From positions 1-13,169 of the forward strand of contig SCTP01000139.1 of the NCBI GenBank assembly GCA_004322325.1: DNA of 13,169 bases, given 5' to 3'. The translations under genes and the position numbers were made by a program. This stretch comes from Gammaproteobacteria bacterium (lineage in GTDB: Bacteria > Pseudomonadota > Gammaproteobacteria > DSM-16500). The notes under the pieces were generated by a model. That model was not told the origin of the DNA. It worked only from the letters and a program-made list of their open reading frames with translations, and ran no database searches. Within the stretch, counting starts at the first letter, position 1. The number at the start of each line of letters is the position of its first letter. Shown here one piece after another: positions 5,900 through 12,403 of this stretch.

Positions 5900-7260
5900 G
5901 AAGTCGTTACCTTTTTAATTGCCTCTAGCAATTTTTGATGAATCCCACCAAACCCAGAATTACTCATTACCACAACATGATCCCCCGCGTGCAACAAAGG
6001 AACCAGATTTTTAACCAACACATCAATATCATCATAAAGAATAGTAGGTTGCTTAAATTGAGCCAAAAGCGCCTTCAATCCCCAATCTGCTTCCGTACTT
6101 TTGCACACCACCATGTCCGCATCACTGAGCGCCGCTTGCATCTGCTCTTTATGCACACCCGTACGCATCGTGTACGAGCCAAACTCTAACACAGCAATCA
6201 TCCGCGTTTTGTCACCAATCTTAGCACGTAATCCCGCTAAAGTGGTGGCAATGGCAGTAGGATGATGAGCAAAATCATCGTAAACGACGATCTCATTCAC
6301 CTTCCCCTTCACTTCAAGACGACGTTTGACATTCTTAAAAGTCGATAAAGCCTGAATTGCCACCGCTACCGGCACATTCACATGATGCGCTGCTGCGATC
6401 GCTGCCAGAGCATTATCCACATTATGCTGCCCCAGCAAATCCCAATGCACTTCTCCCACCAACTGTTGCTGATGCAAGACTGTAAAAGCACTGCCATCGC
6501 TCTTCAGCAACTGCGCTTGCCATTCACCCTGTGAACCAAACGTCGTCTCCGGCGTCCAACAACCCATCTTCAACACTTCTTCAAGATGCTTTTCCTGAGC
6601 ATGACGAACAATCAGTCCATTACCAGGAACCGTGCGGATTAAATAATGAAATTGCTGTTTAATCGCCTCTAAATGGGGAAAAATATCCGCATGATCATAT
6701 TCCAGATTATTTAAGATGAGCGTCTTCGGATGATAGTGCACAAACTTCGAGCGCTTATCAAAAAAAGCACTGTCATATTCATCCGCCTCAATCACGAAAT
6801 AAGGCTGCTCCCCCAGCTGCGCCGATACACCAAAATTCTCTGGCACACCACCAATCAAAAATCCAGGCGCCAAACCTGCCTCTGCTAATATCCACGCTAA
6901 TAAGCTGCTCGTCGTCGTCTTACCATGCGTGCCCGCCACACCCAGCACCCAACGATGCTTCAGCACATTTTCCGCCAACCACTGCGGGCCAGACAGATAA
7001 GGGATACCTTGCGCCAAAACATATTCCATCGCCGGATTACCGCGTTTAATCACATTGCCCACGATCACACAATCCACCGTCGGATCAATATGCGCAGGAT
7101 CATAGCCTTCTAGCAGCTTAATTTCCTGCTGTCGTAGCTGTGTGCTCATAGGTGGATAGACGTTGGCATCTGAACCCGTGACATCATGACCGCTTTGCTT
7201 TGCCAAGATGGCAACGCCGCTCATGAACGTTCCACAAACTCCCAAAATATGTAAGCGCAT
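5896..7260 (-). CDS. mpl: UDP-MurNAc:L-Ala-gamma-D-Glu-meso-DAP ligase (peptidoglycan recycling)
   Basis: Mpl is a cytoplasmic Mur ligase that uses ATP to join the recycled tripeptide L-Ala-gamma-D-Glu-meso-DAP to UDP-N-acetylmuramate, feeding murein precursor synthesis. All three Mur-ligase domains are present in 454 aa (E. coli 457). They are an N-terminal Rossmann-like domain (MRLHILGVCGTFMSG, GSDANVYPPMST), a central ATPase with P-loop GVAGTHGKTTTSS (about 107-119), then EADEYDSAFFDKRSKF and LNNLEYDHADIF, and a C-terminal domain (KRRLEVKG, YDDFAHHPTAI, MSNSGFGGIHQKLL). These separate it from MurC. The loop that reads LEPRSNTM in E. coli is LEFGSYTMRTG here. The start at 7260 follows GGGGTAA. 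It forms an operon with apaG and is divergent from the kinase gene. Confidence 0.96.
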   Translation of the reverse strand: MRLHILGVCGTFMSGVAILAKQSGHDVTGSDANVYPPMSTQLRQQEIKLLEGYDPAHIDPTVDCVIVGNVIKRGNPAMEYVLAQGIPYLSGPQWLAENVLKHRWVLGVAGTHGKTTTSSLLAWILAEAGLAPGFLIGGVPENFGVSAQLGEQPYFVIEADEYDSAFFDKRSKFVHYHPKTLILNNLEYDHADIFPHLEAIKQQFHYLIRTVPGNGLIVRHAQEKHLEEVLKMGCWTPETTFGSQGEWQAQLLKSDGSAFTVLHQQQLVGEVHWDLLGQHNVDNALAAIAAAHHVNVPVAVAIQALSTFKNVKRRLEVKGKVNEIVVYDDFAHHPTAIATTLAGLRAKIGDKTRMIAVLEFGSYTMRTGVHKEQMQAALSDADMVVCKSTEADWGLKALLAQFKQPTILYDDIDVLVKNLVPLLHAGDHVVVMSNSGFGGIHQKLLEAIKKVTTS

Positions 7261-7330
7261 GCCGATTACCCCAATTTATCAAGTATGCTATTATTATCGA
7301 AATTGTTTAATCCCGCAAAGGTAATGCAGG

Positions 7331-8869
7331 ATGGAGAACCAGGATTTATTTGATATCATTTTAGACGGTGCCGTACTACTGGATAAAGCCGGTCGGATTA
7401 TAAATTGGAACAGCGGTGCCAATACATTATTTGGCTATTCCAAAAAAGAGGTATTGGGACGCTCGATCAACCTGATTTATGATCGCAATTATCCTTTCCC
7501 TAAATTGATACAAGAAACACATGCCCATCAAAAAAAATGGCAAGAAGATACTATTTTTATCCGTAAAAATGGTATTAAAGGCCATTGTAAGTCATCGCTT
7601 TATCCTTTGCCTGTGCAAGATCAAAACAAAATTGTCGCTGTTCTTATCCATCAAAATACTTCTGCTCACGATGACCTGACACAGCAATTTCACCATCTGC
7701 TCAGAGGATTTTGGAATGCTAATAGTCTATTAATTGATACTTTAAATACATTGGAACAAACCGAGAAGAAATTGCGTGAAAGTGAATTACGCTTTCACCT
7801 CCTGGCTGAAAACGCTACCGACGTGATTTCTCGGCATACCTCTGATGGCACTTATTTATACGTCTCGCCTGCCTCTAAAACCTCCATGGGGTATGGCCCT
7901 GATGATTTAATCGGCAAGAATATTCACAAATTTATTCATCATGATGATCAGTCAAAAATCAAAAAAGCGTTCACGCGGCGGCGTGAGCAACCAAATAATA
8001 AACCGATTATTTATCGTCTTAAACGCAAAGAAGGTGAATTTCGCTGGTTTGAAAGCAATATACGCTTAATTATTGATGAACAAACACGCATTATTAATGA
8101 AATTCAATTAGCTTCTCGCGATATTACCGATCGCGTGCTGGATAAAAAAGCACGTTTACGCGGCCAACAATTAGCCCATGTTTTTCGCTTAAGTACCATG
8201 GAAGAAATGGCCTCGGGTATCGCCCATGAAATCAGCCAGCCGCTAGCAGCCGTTGTGAATTACACACGTGGCTGCATTCGACATTTAGGCAATAGCTCCC
8301 ATGATCGCGACCAACTGCGCGATATCATGGAAAAAGCAGCGATTCAAGCAGAGCGCGCTGGGGAAATTGTGCAGCGGTTAAAAAACTTTTTCTGTAAAGG
8401 TCAATTGGTTAAAACGGCTTGCAAAGTCAATAACGTCGTGCGTGAAACGGTTAGCTTAATCAAAAATGAATTAACCCTCTCAAAAACAAAAGTCGATTTT
8501 GCTTTTGATAAAAATTTGCCTTTTATTTTTATCGATAAAATTCAAATTCAGCAAGTATTATTGAATCTAATTCAAAATGCCATTGAAGCCATGCAAGAAA
8601 ACCATGTGAAAGAGAAACGCGTTCATATCCACACCAAAACCATTCCCTCCGATATCATCGAAATCACCATTTCTGATACAGGCCCAGGTTTTCCTAAGGA
8701 AATTATTCATAAAGCCTTCACCCCTTTCTTTACTACCAAAGCCCATGGTCGCGGGATGGGGTTGGCTATTTGCCGCTCAATTATCGAAGCCCACGGTGGG
8801 CAATTTACCATCAACCCGAATGCCAACAGCAACGGTTGGATACGATTTACTTTACCTATTTCTATTTGA
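7331..8869 (+). CDS. Soluble PAS-PAS sensor histidine kinase, FixL/NtrB-like
   Basis: This is the sensor of a two-component pair with the next gene. The 512 aa carry PAS1 (about 5-115; LLDKAGRIINWNSGANTLFGY), a short helical linker, PAS2 (about 150-265; FHLLAENATDVISRHTSDG ... SRDITDR, ending in a PAC-like stretch), a HisKA dimerisation domain with phospho-acceptor H299 in GIAHEISQPLAAVVNY, and a HATPase domain with N-box NLIQNAIEAMQ, G1 DTGPGFP and G2 GRGMGLAI. No transmembrane segment or signal peptide is seen, so it senses something in the cytoplasm. FixL binds haem in a PAS domain; I cannot identify a haem-ligating His here, so the signal is unknown. An AAAGG ten bases upstream supports the start. 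The 70-nt gap to divergent mpl holds no convincing promoter match. Confidence 0.92.
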   Translation: MENQDLFDIILDGAVLLDKAGRIINWNSGANTLFGYSKKEVLGRSINLIYDRNYPFPKLIQETHAHQKKWQEDTIFIRKNGIKGHCKSSLYPLPVQDQNKIVAVLIHQNTSAHDDLTQQFHHLLRGFWNANSLLIDTLNTLEQTEKKLRESELRFHLLAENATDVISRHTSDGTYLYVSPASKTSMGYGPDDLIGKNIHKFIHHDDQSKIKKAFTRRREQPNNKPIIYRLKRKEGEFRWFESNIRLIIDEQTRIINEIQLASRDITDRVLDKKARLRGQQLAHVFRLSTMEEMASGIAHEISQPLAAVVNYTRGCIRHLGNSSHDRDQLRDIMEKAAIQAERAGEIVQRLKNFFCKGQLVKTACKVNNVVRETVSLIKNELTLSKTKVDFAFDKNLPFIFIDKIQIQQVLLNLIQNAIEAMQENHVKEKRVHIHTKTIPSDIIEITISDTGPGFPKEIIHKAFTPFFTTKAHGRGMGLAICRSIIEAHGGQFTINPNANSNGWIRFTLPISI

Positions 8870-8883
8870 AAGGAGCTCATTGC

Positions 8884-9525
8884 ATGTCAACATTAGATCC
8901 CATTGTTTATATCATCGATGACGACCAAGCCATGGTCGAGTCACTCTCGTGGATGATTGAATCGGTGGGTTTAAAAGTCAAAACATTTGTCCGCGCCCAA
9001 GATTTCCTCGATGCCTACGATCCGCAGCAACATGGCTGTTTGCTGCTGGATGTCCGTATGCCGGGTTTAAGCGGCCCTGAGCTGCAAACCAAGTTAAATG
9101 AGCAAGGCTTGCCCACCTTACCGATTATTTTTATTAGTGGTCATGGCGATGTCCCGCTTGCCGTGCGGGTAATGAAAGCCGGTGCGGTCGATTTTTTGAC
9201 CAAGCCATTTAATGATCAAGTCTTACTGGAAAGTATCAACAAAGCATTGCGCATGGATAAATCGAGCCGGGAAAAACGCCAAGAAAGCGCGCAAGCGAAA
9301 GCCAAGTTCGCTCTCCTCTCGCCGCGTGAAATTCAAGTCTTGCAAGGCATTGTGGCGGGTAAGCCGAATAAAGTGGTCTCGGCAGAATTGCGTATCTCCT
9401 TAAAGACAGTGGAAGCCCATCGCGCCTCCGTGATGAAGAAAATGGGTGTGCGGTCCGTTCCAGAACTGGTCAAACTGGTTTTAACCAATACGATCGAAGA
9501 AAAAGTTGCTGTTGAGGAAGAATAA
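8884..9525 (+). CDS. FixJ-family response regulator (receiver + LuxR-type HTH)
   Basis: The 213-aa protein has a receiver domain (about 5-120) with acidic pocket D12-D14, phospho-acceptor D56 in LLLDVRMPG, a Ser in FISGHGD and the conserved Lys in FLTKPF. A linker rich in charged residues follows, then a LuxR/GerE helix-turn-helix (about 143-205; LSPREIQVLQGIVAGKPNK, SLKTVEAHRASVMKKMG). It is thus a DNA-binding transcription regulator, very likely phosphorylated by the kinase 14 nt upstream. I chose ATG 8884: it has AAAGGAG at 8-nt spacing just after the kinase stop, and the receiver begins here. The frame stays open further upstream, but that stretch overlaps the kinase C-terminus and is not family sequence. 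No terminator is evident before the UspA-like gene. Confidence 0.95.
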   Translation: MSTLDPIVYIIDDDQAMVESLSWMIESVGLKVKTFVRAQDFLDAYDPQQHGCLLLDVRMPGLSGPELQTKLNEQGLPTLPIIFISGHGDVPLAVRVMKAGAVDFLTKPFNDQVLLESINKALRMDKSSREKRQESAQAKAKFALLSPREIQVLQGIVAGKPNKVVSAELRISLKTVEAHRASVMKKMGVRSVPELVKLVLTNTIEEKVAVEEE

Positions 9526-9601
9526 GACATATTAGTGGAATAAGGATATATCGCGGTCAACTAAGCACTTTCCTGATGGTAGTAACCCTTAGCTAGATCA
9601 G

Positions 9602-9607
9602 TATAGT
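9602..9607 (+). promoter_or_regulatory. Candidate -10 box for the UspA-like gene
   Basis: TATAGT matches the sigma-70/sigma-S -10 consensus at 5 of 6 bases, but no -35 match lies 16-18 nt upstream. That pattern would suit an activator-dependent or RpoS-type promoter. A second, weaker pair is TTGTAT (9617-9622) with TATCCG (9640-9645). Neither is certain. Confidence 0.25.
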
Positions 9608-9648
9608 TAAGTAAATTTGTATGGTTTTCTCCCAATTTTTATCCGCAC

Positions 9649-9683
9649 TTTTTAGTGAGATGATGGGGGTCCCTCACTAAAAA
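9649..9683 (+). promoter_or_regulatory. 11-bp inverted repeat upstream of the UspA-like gene
   Basis: TTTTTAGTGAG (9649-9659) and CTCACTAAAAA (9673-9683) are perfect inverted repeats around a 13-nt spacer rich in G (ATGATGGGGGTCC). The repeat sits in the 196-nt gap between the response regulator and the UspA-like gene and ends 38 nt before the ATG. It lacks a T-tail, so it is not a normal terminator. It could be an operator for a dimeric regulator such as the adjacent FixJ-like protein, or a stabilising 5' mRNA hairpin. The symmetry is seen; the role is inferred. Confidence 0.55.
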
Positions 9684-9721
9684 ATGTTGGATAGAAGGAA
9701 GCGTTTAAGGAGAAAGCGGCC

Positions 9722-10153
9722 ATGGATAAAAGAAAGCAAGTGTTAATTGTGACCAATGCGATAACGGATGATGAAGTGTTACATATCCGCCAAGCATTTA
9801 GTGCAGAAAATGAACAAAAGTTAGATGTTAAACTTAACCTCGTGCATGTGATACCTCGCTTACCGACCTGCTACTTTAATATTCCCTCAATGGGCGTGTT
9901 GATTGAGAAATATTACGATGAAGCAAAGCAGACGCTGGTACAAGTAGGTAGGCTACTCAATATTGCCCACAAGGATCAATGGTTGATTTCAGGTAAAATT
10001 CGAACCGAAGTGTTGCGTTTAGCCAACAAATTGAATTCTCATTTTATCCTGGCGAGTGCCAAAGAAATCCAAGAATTACAACGATCCTTATTTTTTAAGA
10101 ACATACATCAATATGCATTGATTAAAAATATCAATCAATTGAAGCAGTTCTAA
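9722..10153 (+). CDS. UspA-like universal stress protein
   Basis: This 143-aa protein resembles the universal stress protein fold: a first strand QVLIVTNAI, a second strand LNLVHVIP followed by the CYFNIPSM segment, a long helix (IEKYYDEAKQTLVQVGRLL), then GKIRTEVLRLANKLNSHFILAS in the place where UspA proteins have the late alpha/beta unit. I recall similar small proteins annotated as UspA family in Legionella. The G-2x-G-9x-G(S/T) nucleotide motif of ATP-binding Usps is absent, which suggests a non-ATP-binding UspA type; the C-terminal end is short. The start has AAGGAG nine bases upstream. It is a single gene with its own terminator, behind an inverted repeat and near a two-component pair, which hints at regulated expression. 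Function beyond a stress role is unknown. Confidence 0.75.
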   Translation: MDKRKQVLIVTNAITDDEVLHIRQAFSAENEQKLDVKLNLVHVIPRLPTCYFNIPSMGVLIEKYYDEAKQTLVQVGRLLNIAHKDQWLISGKIRTEVLRLANKLNSHFILASAKEIQELQRSLFFKNIHQYALIKNINQLKQF

Positions 10154-10182
10154 ACGATTTTAGATGTCTCCTTGTGATGATG

Positions 10183-10216
10183 TCCTCGTGTTGAAAAGAC
10201 ACGAGGATTTTTTTTT
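10183..10216 (+). terminator. Strong Rho-independent terminator of the UspA-like gene
   Basis: A perfect 9-bp stem TCCTCGTGT (10183-10191) / ACACGAGGA (10199-10207) with a 7-nt loop is followed by nine Ts (10208-10216), 30 nt after the stop codon. Confidence 0.95.
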
Positions 10217-10226
10217 ATTAACGCAG

Positions 10227-10232
10227 TATACT
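10227..10232 (+). promoter_or_regulatory. Candidate -10 box for the phosphofructokinase gene
   Basis: TATACT (5 of 6 to consensus) lies 35 nt before the pfp start and just after the preceding terminator, so a promoter must lie about here. No good -35 is seen at 17 nt, where the terminator sequence sits. The ribosome-binding site CGGAG is at 10256-10260. Confidence 0.4.
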
Positions 10233-10266
10233 TTGCCCATTTCAATTATCTAACTCGGAGTTTTCC

Positions 10267-11532
10267 ATGGAAAAATACAATGCCCTTTATGCCCAATCGG
10301 GCGGTGTGACCGCGGTGATTAATGCTTCTGCGTGCGGTGTGATTCAAGCTGCTCGGGAGCATGGGGATAAGATCAACAAAGTATTAGCCGCCCGGAATGG
10401 GATTGTGGGTGCGTTAACTGAAGACTTAATTGATACCAGTTTTGAATCCAACGCGGATATTGCTGGCTTGCGCTATACGCCGGCGGGGGCGTTTGGATCT
10501 TGCCGCCATAAGCTAGGGTCGTTGGAAAAGCATCGTAAGCAATATGAGCGGTTGGTAGAAGTTTTCGAAGCGCATCATATTCGTTATTTCTTTTATAACG
10601 GTGGCGGGGATTCGCAAGATACGGCATATAAAGTGTCTCAAATCAGCAAGGAGTTGGGCTACCCTATTACTTGCATTGGGATTCCAAAGACGGTCGATAA
10701 TGATTTGCCTTTTACTGATAACTCGCCAGGTTTTGGGTCGGTGGCGAAATATGTGGCTGTCTCCATTCGGGAAGCGGGAATGGATGTGGCTTCGATGGCG
10801 TTGACGTCTACTAAAGTCTTCATCCTTGAAGTCATGGGCCGACATGCAGGCTGGATTGCAGCGGCAGGCGGGTTGGCGGCTGAGCAAGAAGGCGATTCAC
10901 CACATGTGATTCTTTTCCCTGAAATTCCGTTGAATACCCAAGCGTTTTTACAGCGGGTGCAAGCGTGCGTGAAGAAATATGATTATTGCTCGATTGTGGT
11001 TTCAGAAGGCATCAAAAATCCGGATGGTACGTTTATTTCGGAATCAGGTTTGGTAGATGCGTTTGGGCATAAGCAATTGGGTGGTGTCGCGCCGGTGATT
11101 GCGAAATTGGTGAAAGAAAATTTAGGGTATAAATACCATTGGGCATTGGCTGATTACTTACAGCGTGCTGCTCGGCATATTGCTTCGAAAACAGATGTGG
11201 ACCAGGCGTATGCGTTAGGTCGTGCTGCCGTGGAAATGGCACTGGCTGGCAAAAATGCGGTGATGCCGATTATTGTGCGTGAGCAAGGGGCAACGTATCA
11301 ATGGTCGATTGGTGAAGCGCCGTTAGAAAAAGTCGCGAATGTCGAAGTGAAAATGCCACGTGAGTATATTACGGAAGATGGTTTTGGGATTACGGAAGCT
11401 TGCCGTCGGTATTTATCGCCGTTGATTCAAGGGGAAGATTATCCGCCTTATCGTAATGGGTTGCCGGCTTATGTGAAATTGAAGAATTTGCCGGTGGAAA
11501 AGAAGTTAAGTACGACGTTTGAGGTGGCGTGA
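10267..11532 (+). CDS. pfp: Pyrophosphate-dependent 6-phosphofructokinase
   Basis: This glycolytic enzyme interconverts fructose 6-phosphate and fructose 1,6-bisphosphate, by motif using pyrophosphate instead of ATP (EC 2.7.1.90), so the step is reversible. The 421 aa contain the N-terminal AQSGGVTAVINASA, the donor-site motif GGGDSQDT (D115 falls where PPi enzymes carry Asp and E. coli ATP-PFK carries Gly104) and IPKTVDND, where K141 replaces the Gly124 of ATP enzymes and D144 is the catalytic Asp. MGRHAGWIAA (sugar-phosphate binding) and YLQRAARHIASKTD follow. These residues are the known predictors of PPi use. The length and longer C-terminal part fit the bacterial PPi-PFK group. It appears monocistronic. 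The last third uses G- and T-ending codons, unlike dapE. A hairpin without a U-tract follows at 11551. Confidence 0.92.
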   Translation: MEKYNALYAQSGGVTAVINASACGVIQAAREHGDKINKVLAARNGIVGALTEDLIDTSFESNADIAGLRYTPAGAFGSCRHKLGSLEKHRKQYERLVEVFEAHHIRYFFYNGGGDSQDTAYKVSQISKELGYPITCIGIPKTVDNDLPFTDNSPGFGSVAKYVAVSIREAGMDVASMALTSTKVFILEVMGRHAGWIAAAGGLAAEQEGDSPHVILFPEIPLNTQAFLQRVQACVKKYDYCSIVVSEGIKNPDGTFISESGLVDAFGHKQLGGVAPVIAKLVKENLGYKYHWALADYLQRAARHIASKTDVDQAYALGRAAVEMALAGKNAVMPIIVREQGATYQWSIGEAPLEKVANVEVKMPREYITEDGFGITEACRRYLSPLIQGEDYPPYRNGLPAYVKLKNLPVEKKLSTTFEVA

Positions 11533-11550
11533 AGATAGGTTGTTTGAGAG

Positions 11551-11584
11551 CTCACAGGGCTTGGTGATATTAAAGCTCTGTGAG
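11551..11584 (+). terminator. Hairpin after pfp, possible terminator without U-tract
   Basis: CTCACAGGGCTT (11551-11562) pairs with AAGCTCTGTGAG (11573-11584) over 12 bp with one G-U pair and a 10-nt loop, 18 nt after the pfp stop. The tail is A-rich (TAAAAATAAAAAT) rather than T-rich, so it may be a 3' processing or pausing hairpin rather than a classic terminator. A smaller ACCGT/ACGGT hairpin with a T-rich loop follows at 11604-11621. Confidence 0.45.
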
Positions 11585-11682
11585 TAAAAATAAAAATAAT
11601 AAAACCGTATTTTTTCACGGTATTGCGGGGTCCAACCAAGTTCGCCTTAGAAATAAAAAAAGTTACCTCATCCAGAAGGATG

Positions 11683-11688
11683 TATAAT
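11683..11688 (+). promoter_or_regulatory. Candidate -10 box of the toxin-antitoxin operon
   Basis: A perfect TATAAT, directly preceded by TG, lies 78 nt before the antitoxin start. The -35 region is poor (AAGTTA at 17 nt spacing). A transcript from here would begin at about 11695 and include the tandem repeat at 11710-11731. Confidence 0.45.
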
Positions 11689-11709
11689 ACGTTAGCCATG
11701 TATTGCTTT

Positions 11710-11731
11710 TGTGCTATAAATGTGCTATATT
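11710..11731 (+). repeat. Tandem 11-bp direct repeat upstream of the antitoxin gene
   Basis: TGTGCTATAAA (11710-11720) is followed at once by TGTGCTATATT (11721-11731), 9 of 11 bases identical. The 11-bp period is about one helical turn, so two protein units could bind on the same DNA face. The position between the probable promoter and the antitoxin start would suit an autoregulatory operator of the toxin-antitoxin pair; this is inference. The TATAAA in the first copy could also be an alternative -10. Confidence 0.5.
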
Positions 11732-11766
11732 TAAAATACATCCATTTTATGGCGAATGTAGCATTT

Positions 11767-12033
11767 ATGATCACACTAAATATCCGAAAACAAGGGGGAG
11801 CAGCGGTTATCACCATTCCCTCTGATGTTTTAAGGCTTTTAAATATAGAAGTGGGTGATACGCTAGCCCTAGATGTTAGTGGCAAAAAACTTATTATTCG
11901 CCCCCTCAAAACCTCTCGGCAACGTTATTCCCTCGCAGAGCTATTACAAAATACTTCACCAGAAGATATGAAAGCTTTGAAAAAAGAAACTGAGTGGTTT
12001 CGTAAGGAAAAATCTATCGGCCGTGAAATATGA
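11767..12033 (+). CDS. AbrB/MazE-fold antitoxin, ChpS/PemI-like
   Basis: This is the 88-aa antitoxin of a type II toxin-antitoxin pair. Residues 1-45 are a SpoVT/AbrB swapped-hairpin DNA-binding domain (MITLNIRKQGGAAVITIPSDVL, then IEVGDTLALDV and KKLIIRP). The C-terminal half carries RYSLAELL, the motif seen in ChpS-type antitoxins at the start of the toxin-wrapping tail, and ends charged (KKETEWFRKEKSIGREI). I chose ATG 11767 because the domain starts there; the frame is open upstream to a TTG at 11623 with another ATG at 11749, but the extra residues do not look like family sequence. The ribosome-binding site is weak. The stop overlaps the toxin start (ATGA), a common arrangement ensuring coupled synthesis. 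The protein probably represses its own promoter. Confidence 0.9.
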   Translation: MITLNIRKQGGAAVITIPSDVLRLLNIEVGDTLALDVSGKKLIIRPLKTSRQRYSLAELLQNTSPEDMKALKKETEWFRKEKSIGREI

Positions 12034-12389
12034 CAAAACATCGTATCCCTCAGCGAGGTGACGTATACATCCTCGATCCTAATCCACAAGCTGGTCGCGA
12101 AATGAGAGATTCTCATCGATTTGTCGTTATTACTCCAAAAGAAATTAATCGCCTTGGCATTTCAACCACTGTTCCTATCACCACTAGTGGCTATTTTTCC
12201 AGAATGAAAGGGCTGACAGTCTCCATTACCGGACATGATACAACTGGTGTTGCTGTGTGCAATCAAGTCCGTTCGTTCGATATTGAAGAGAGAATAAAAA
12301 TAGGTCGTGCAAAATATATTGAAACGTTAGATGATTACATAATAGACGAAATAGTACTCAAAGTTATTAGCATCATTGATCCCGCTTGA
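12030..12389 (+). CDS. MazF/PemK-family mRNA interferase toxin, ChpB-like
   Basis: The 119-aa protein matches the MazF/PemK/ChpB family of ribonucleases that cut mRNA at short sequences and stop growth when the antitoxin is lost. Features seen are the start RGDVYILDPNPQAGREM (9-25; RGD is the family's opening strand), HRFVVITP (29-36), the strand VPITTSGYFSR (48-58), whose Thr is in the position of the catalytic-site S/T, and NQVRSFD (78-84), typical of ChpB/MazF. The length suits the family (ChpB 116). It appears intact. It is coupled to the antitoxin by a 4-nt overlap. Its stop lies only 14 nt from the stop of convergent rpoS, and I see no terminator between them. The cleavage specificity cannot be told. 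Confidence 0.93.
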   Translation: MTKHRIPQRGDVYILDPNPQAGREMRDSHRFVVITPKEINRLGISTTVPITTSGYFSRMKGLTVSITGHDTTGVAVCNQVRSFDIEERIKIGRAKYIETLDDYIIDEIVLKVISIIDPA

Positions 12390-12403
12390 GGTTAGTACGT
12401 TTT

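Noticed and set aside
8770..8883. N-terminal extension of the FixJ-like protein to an upstream ATG
   Set aside because: It overlaps the kinase C-terminus and gives non-family sequence; ATG 8884 has a strong ribosome-binding site and begins at the receiver domain.
10373..11242. Antisense and shifted frames inside pfp
   Set aside because: Shadows of a well-supported coding frame, with low-complexity or improbable composition and no ribosome-binding sites.
11623..11766. Longer antitoxin starting at TTG 11623 or ATG 11749
   Set aside because: The extra residues are not AbrB-like and would start before or across the probable promoter and repeat; the domain starts at 11767.
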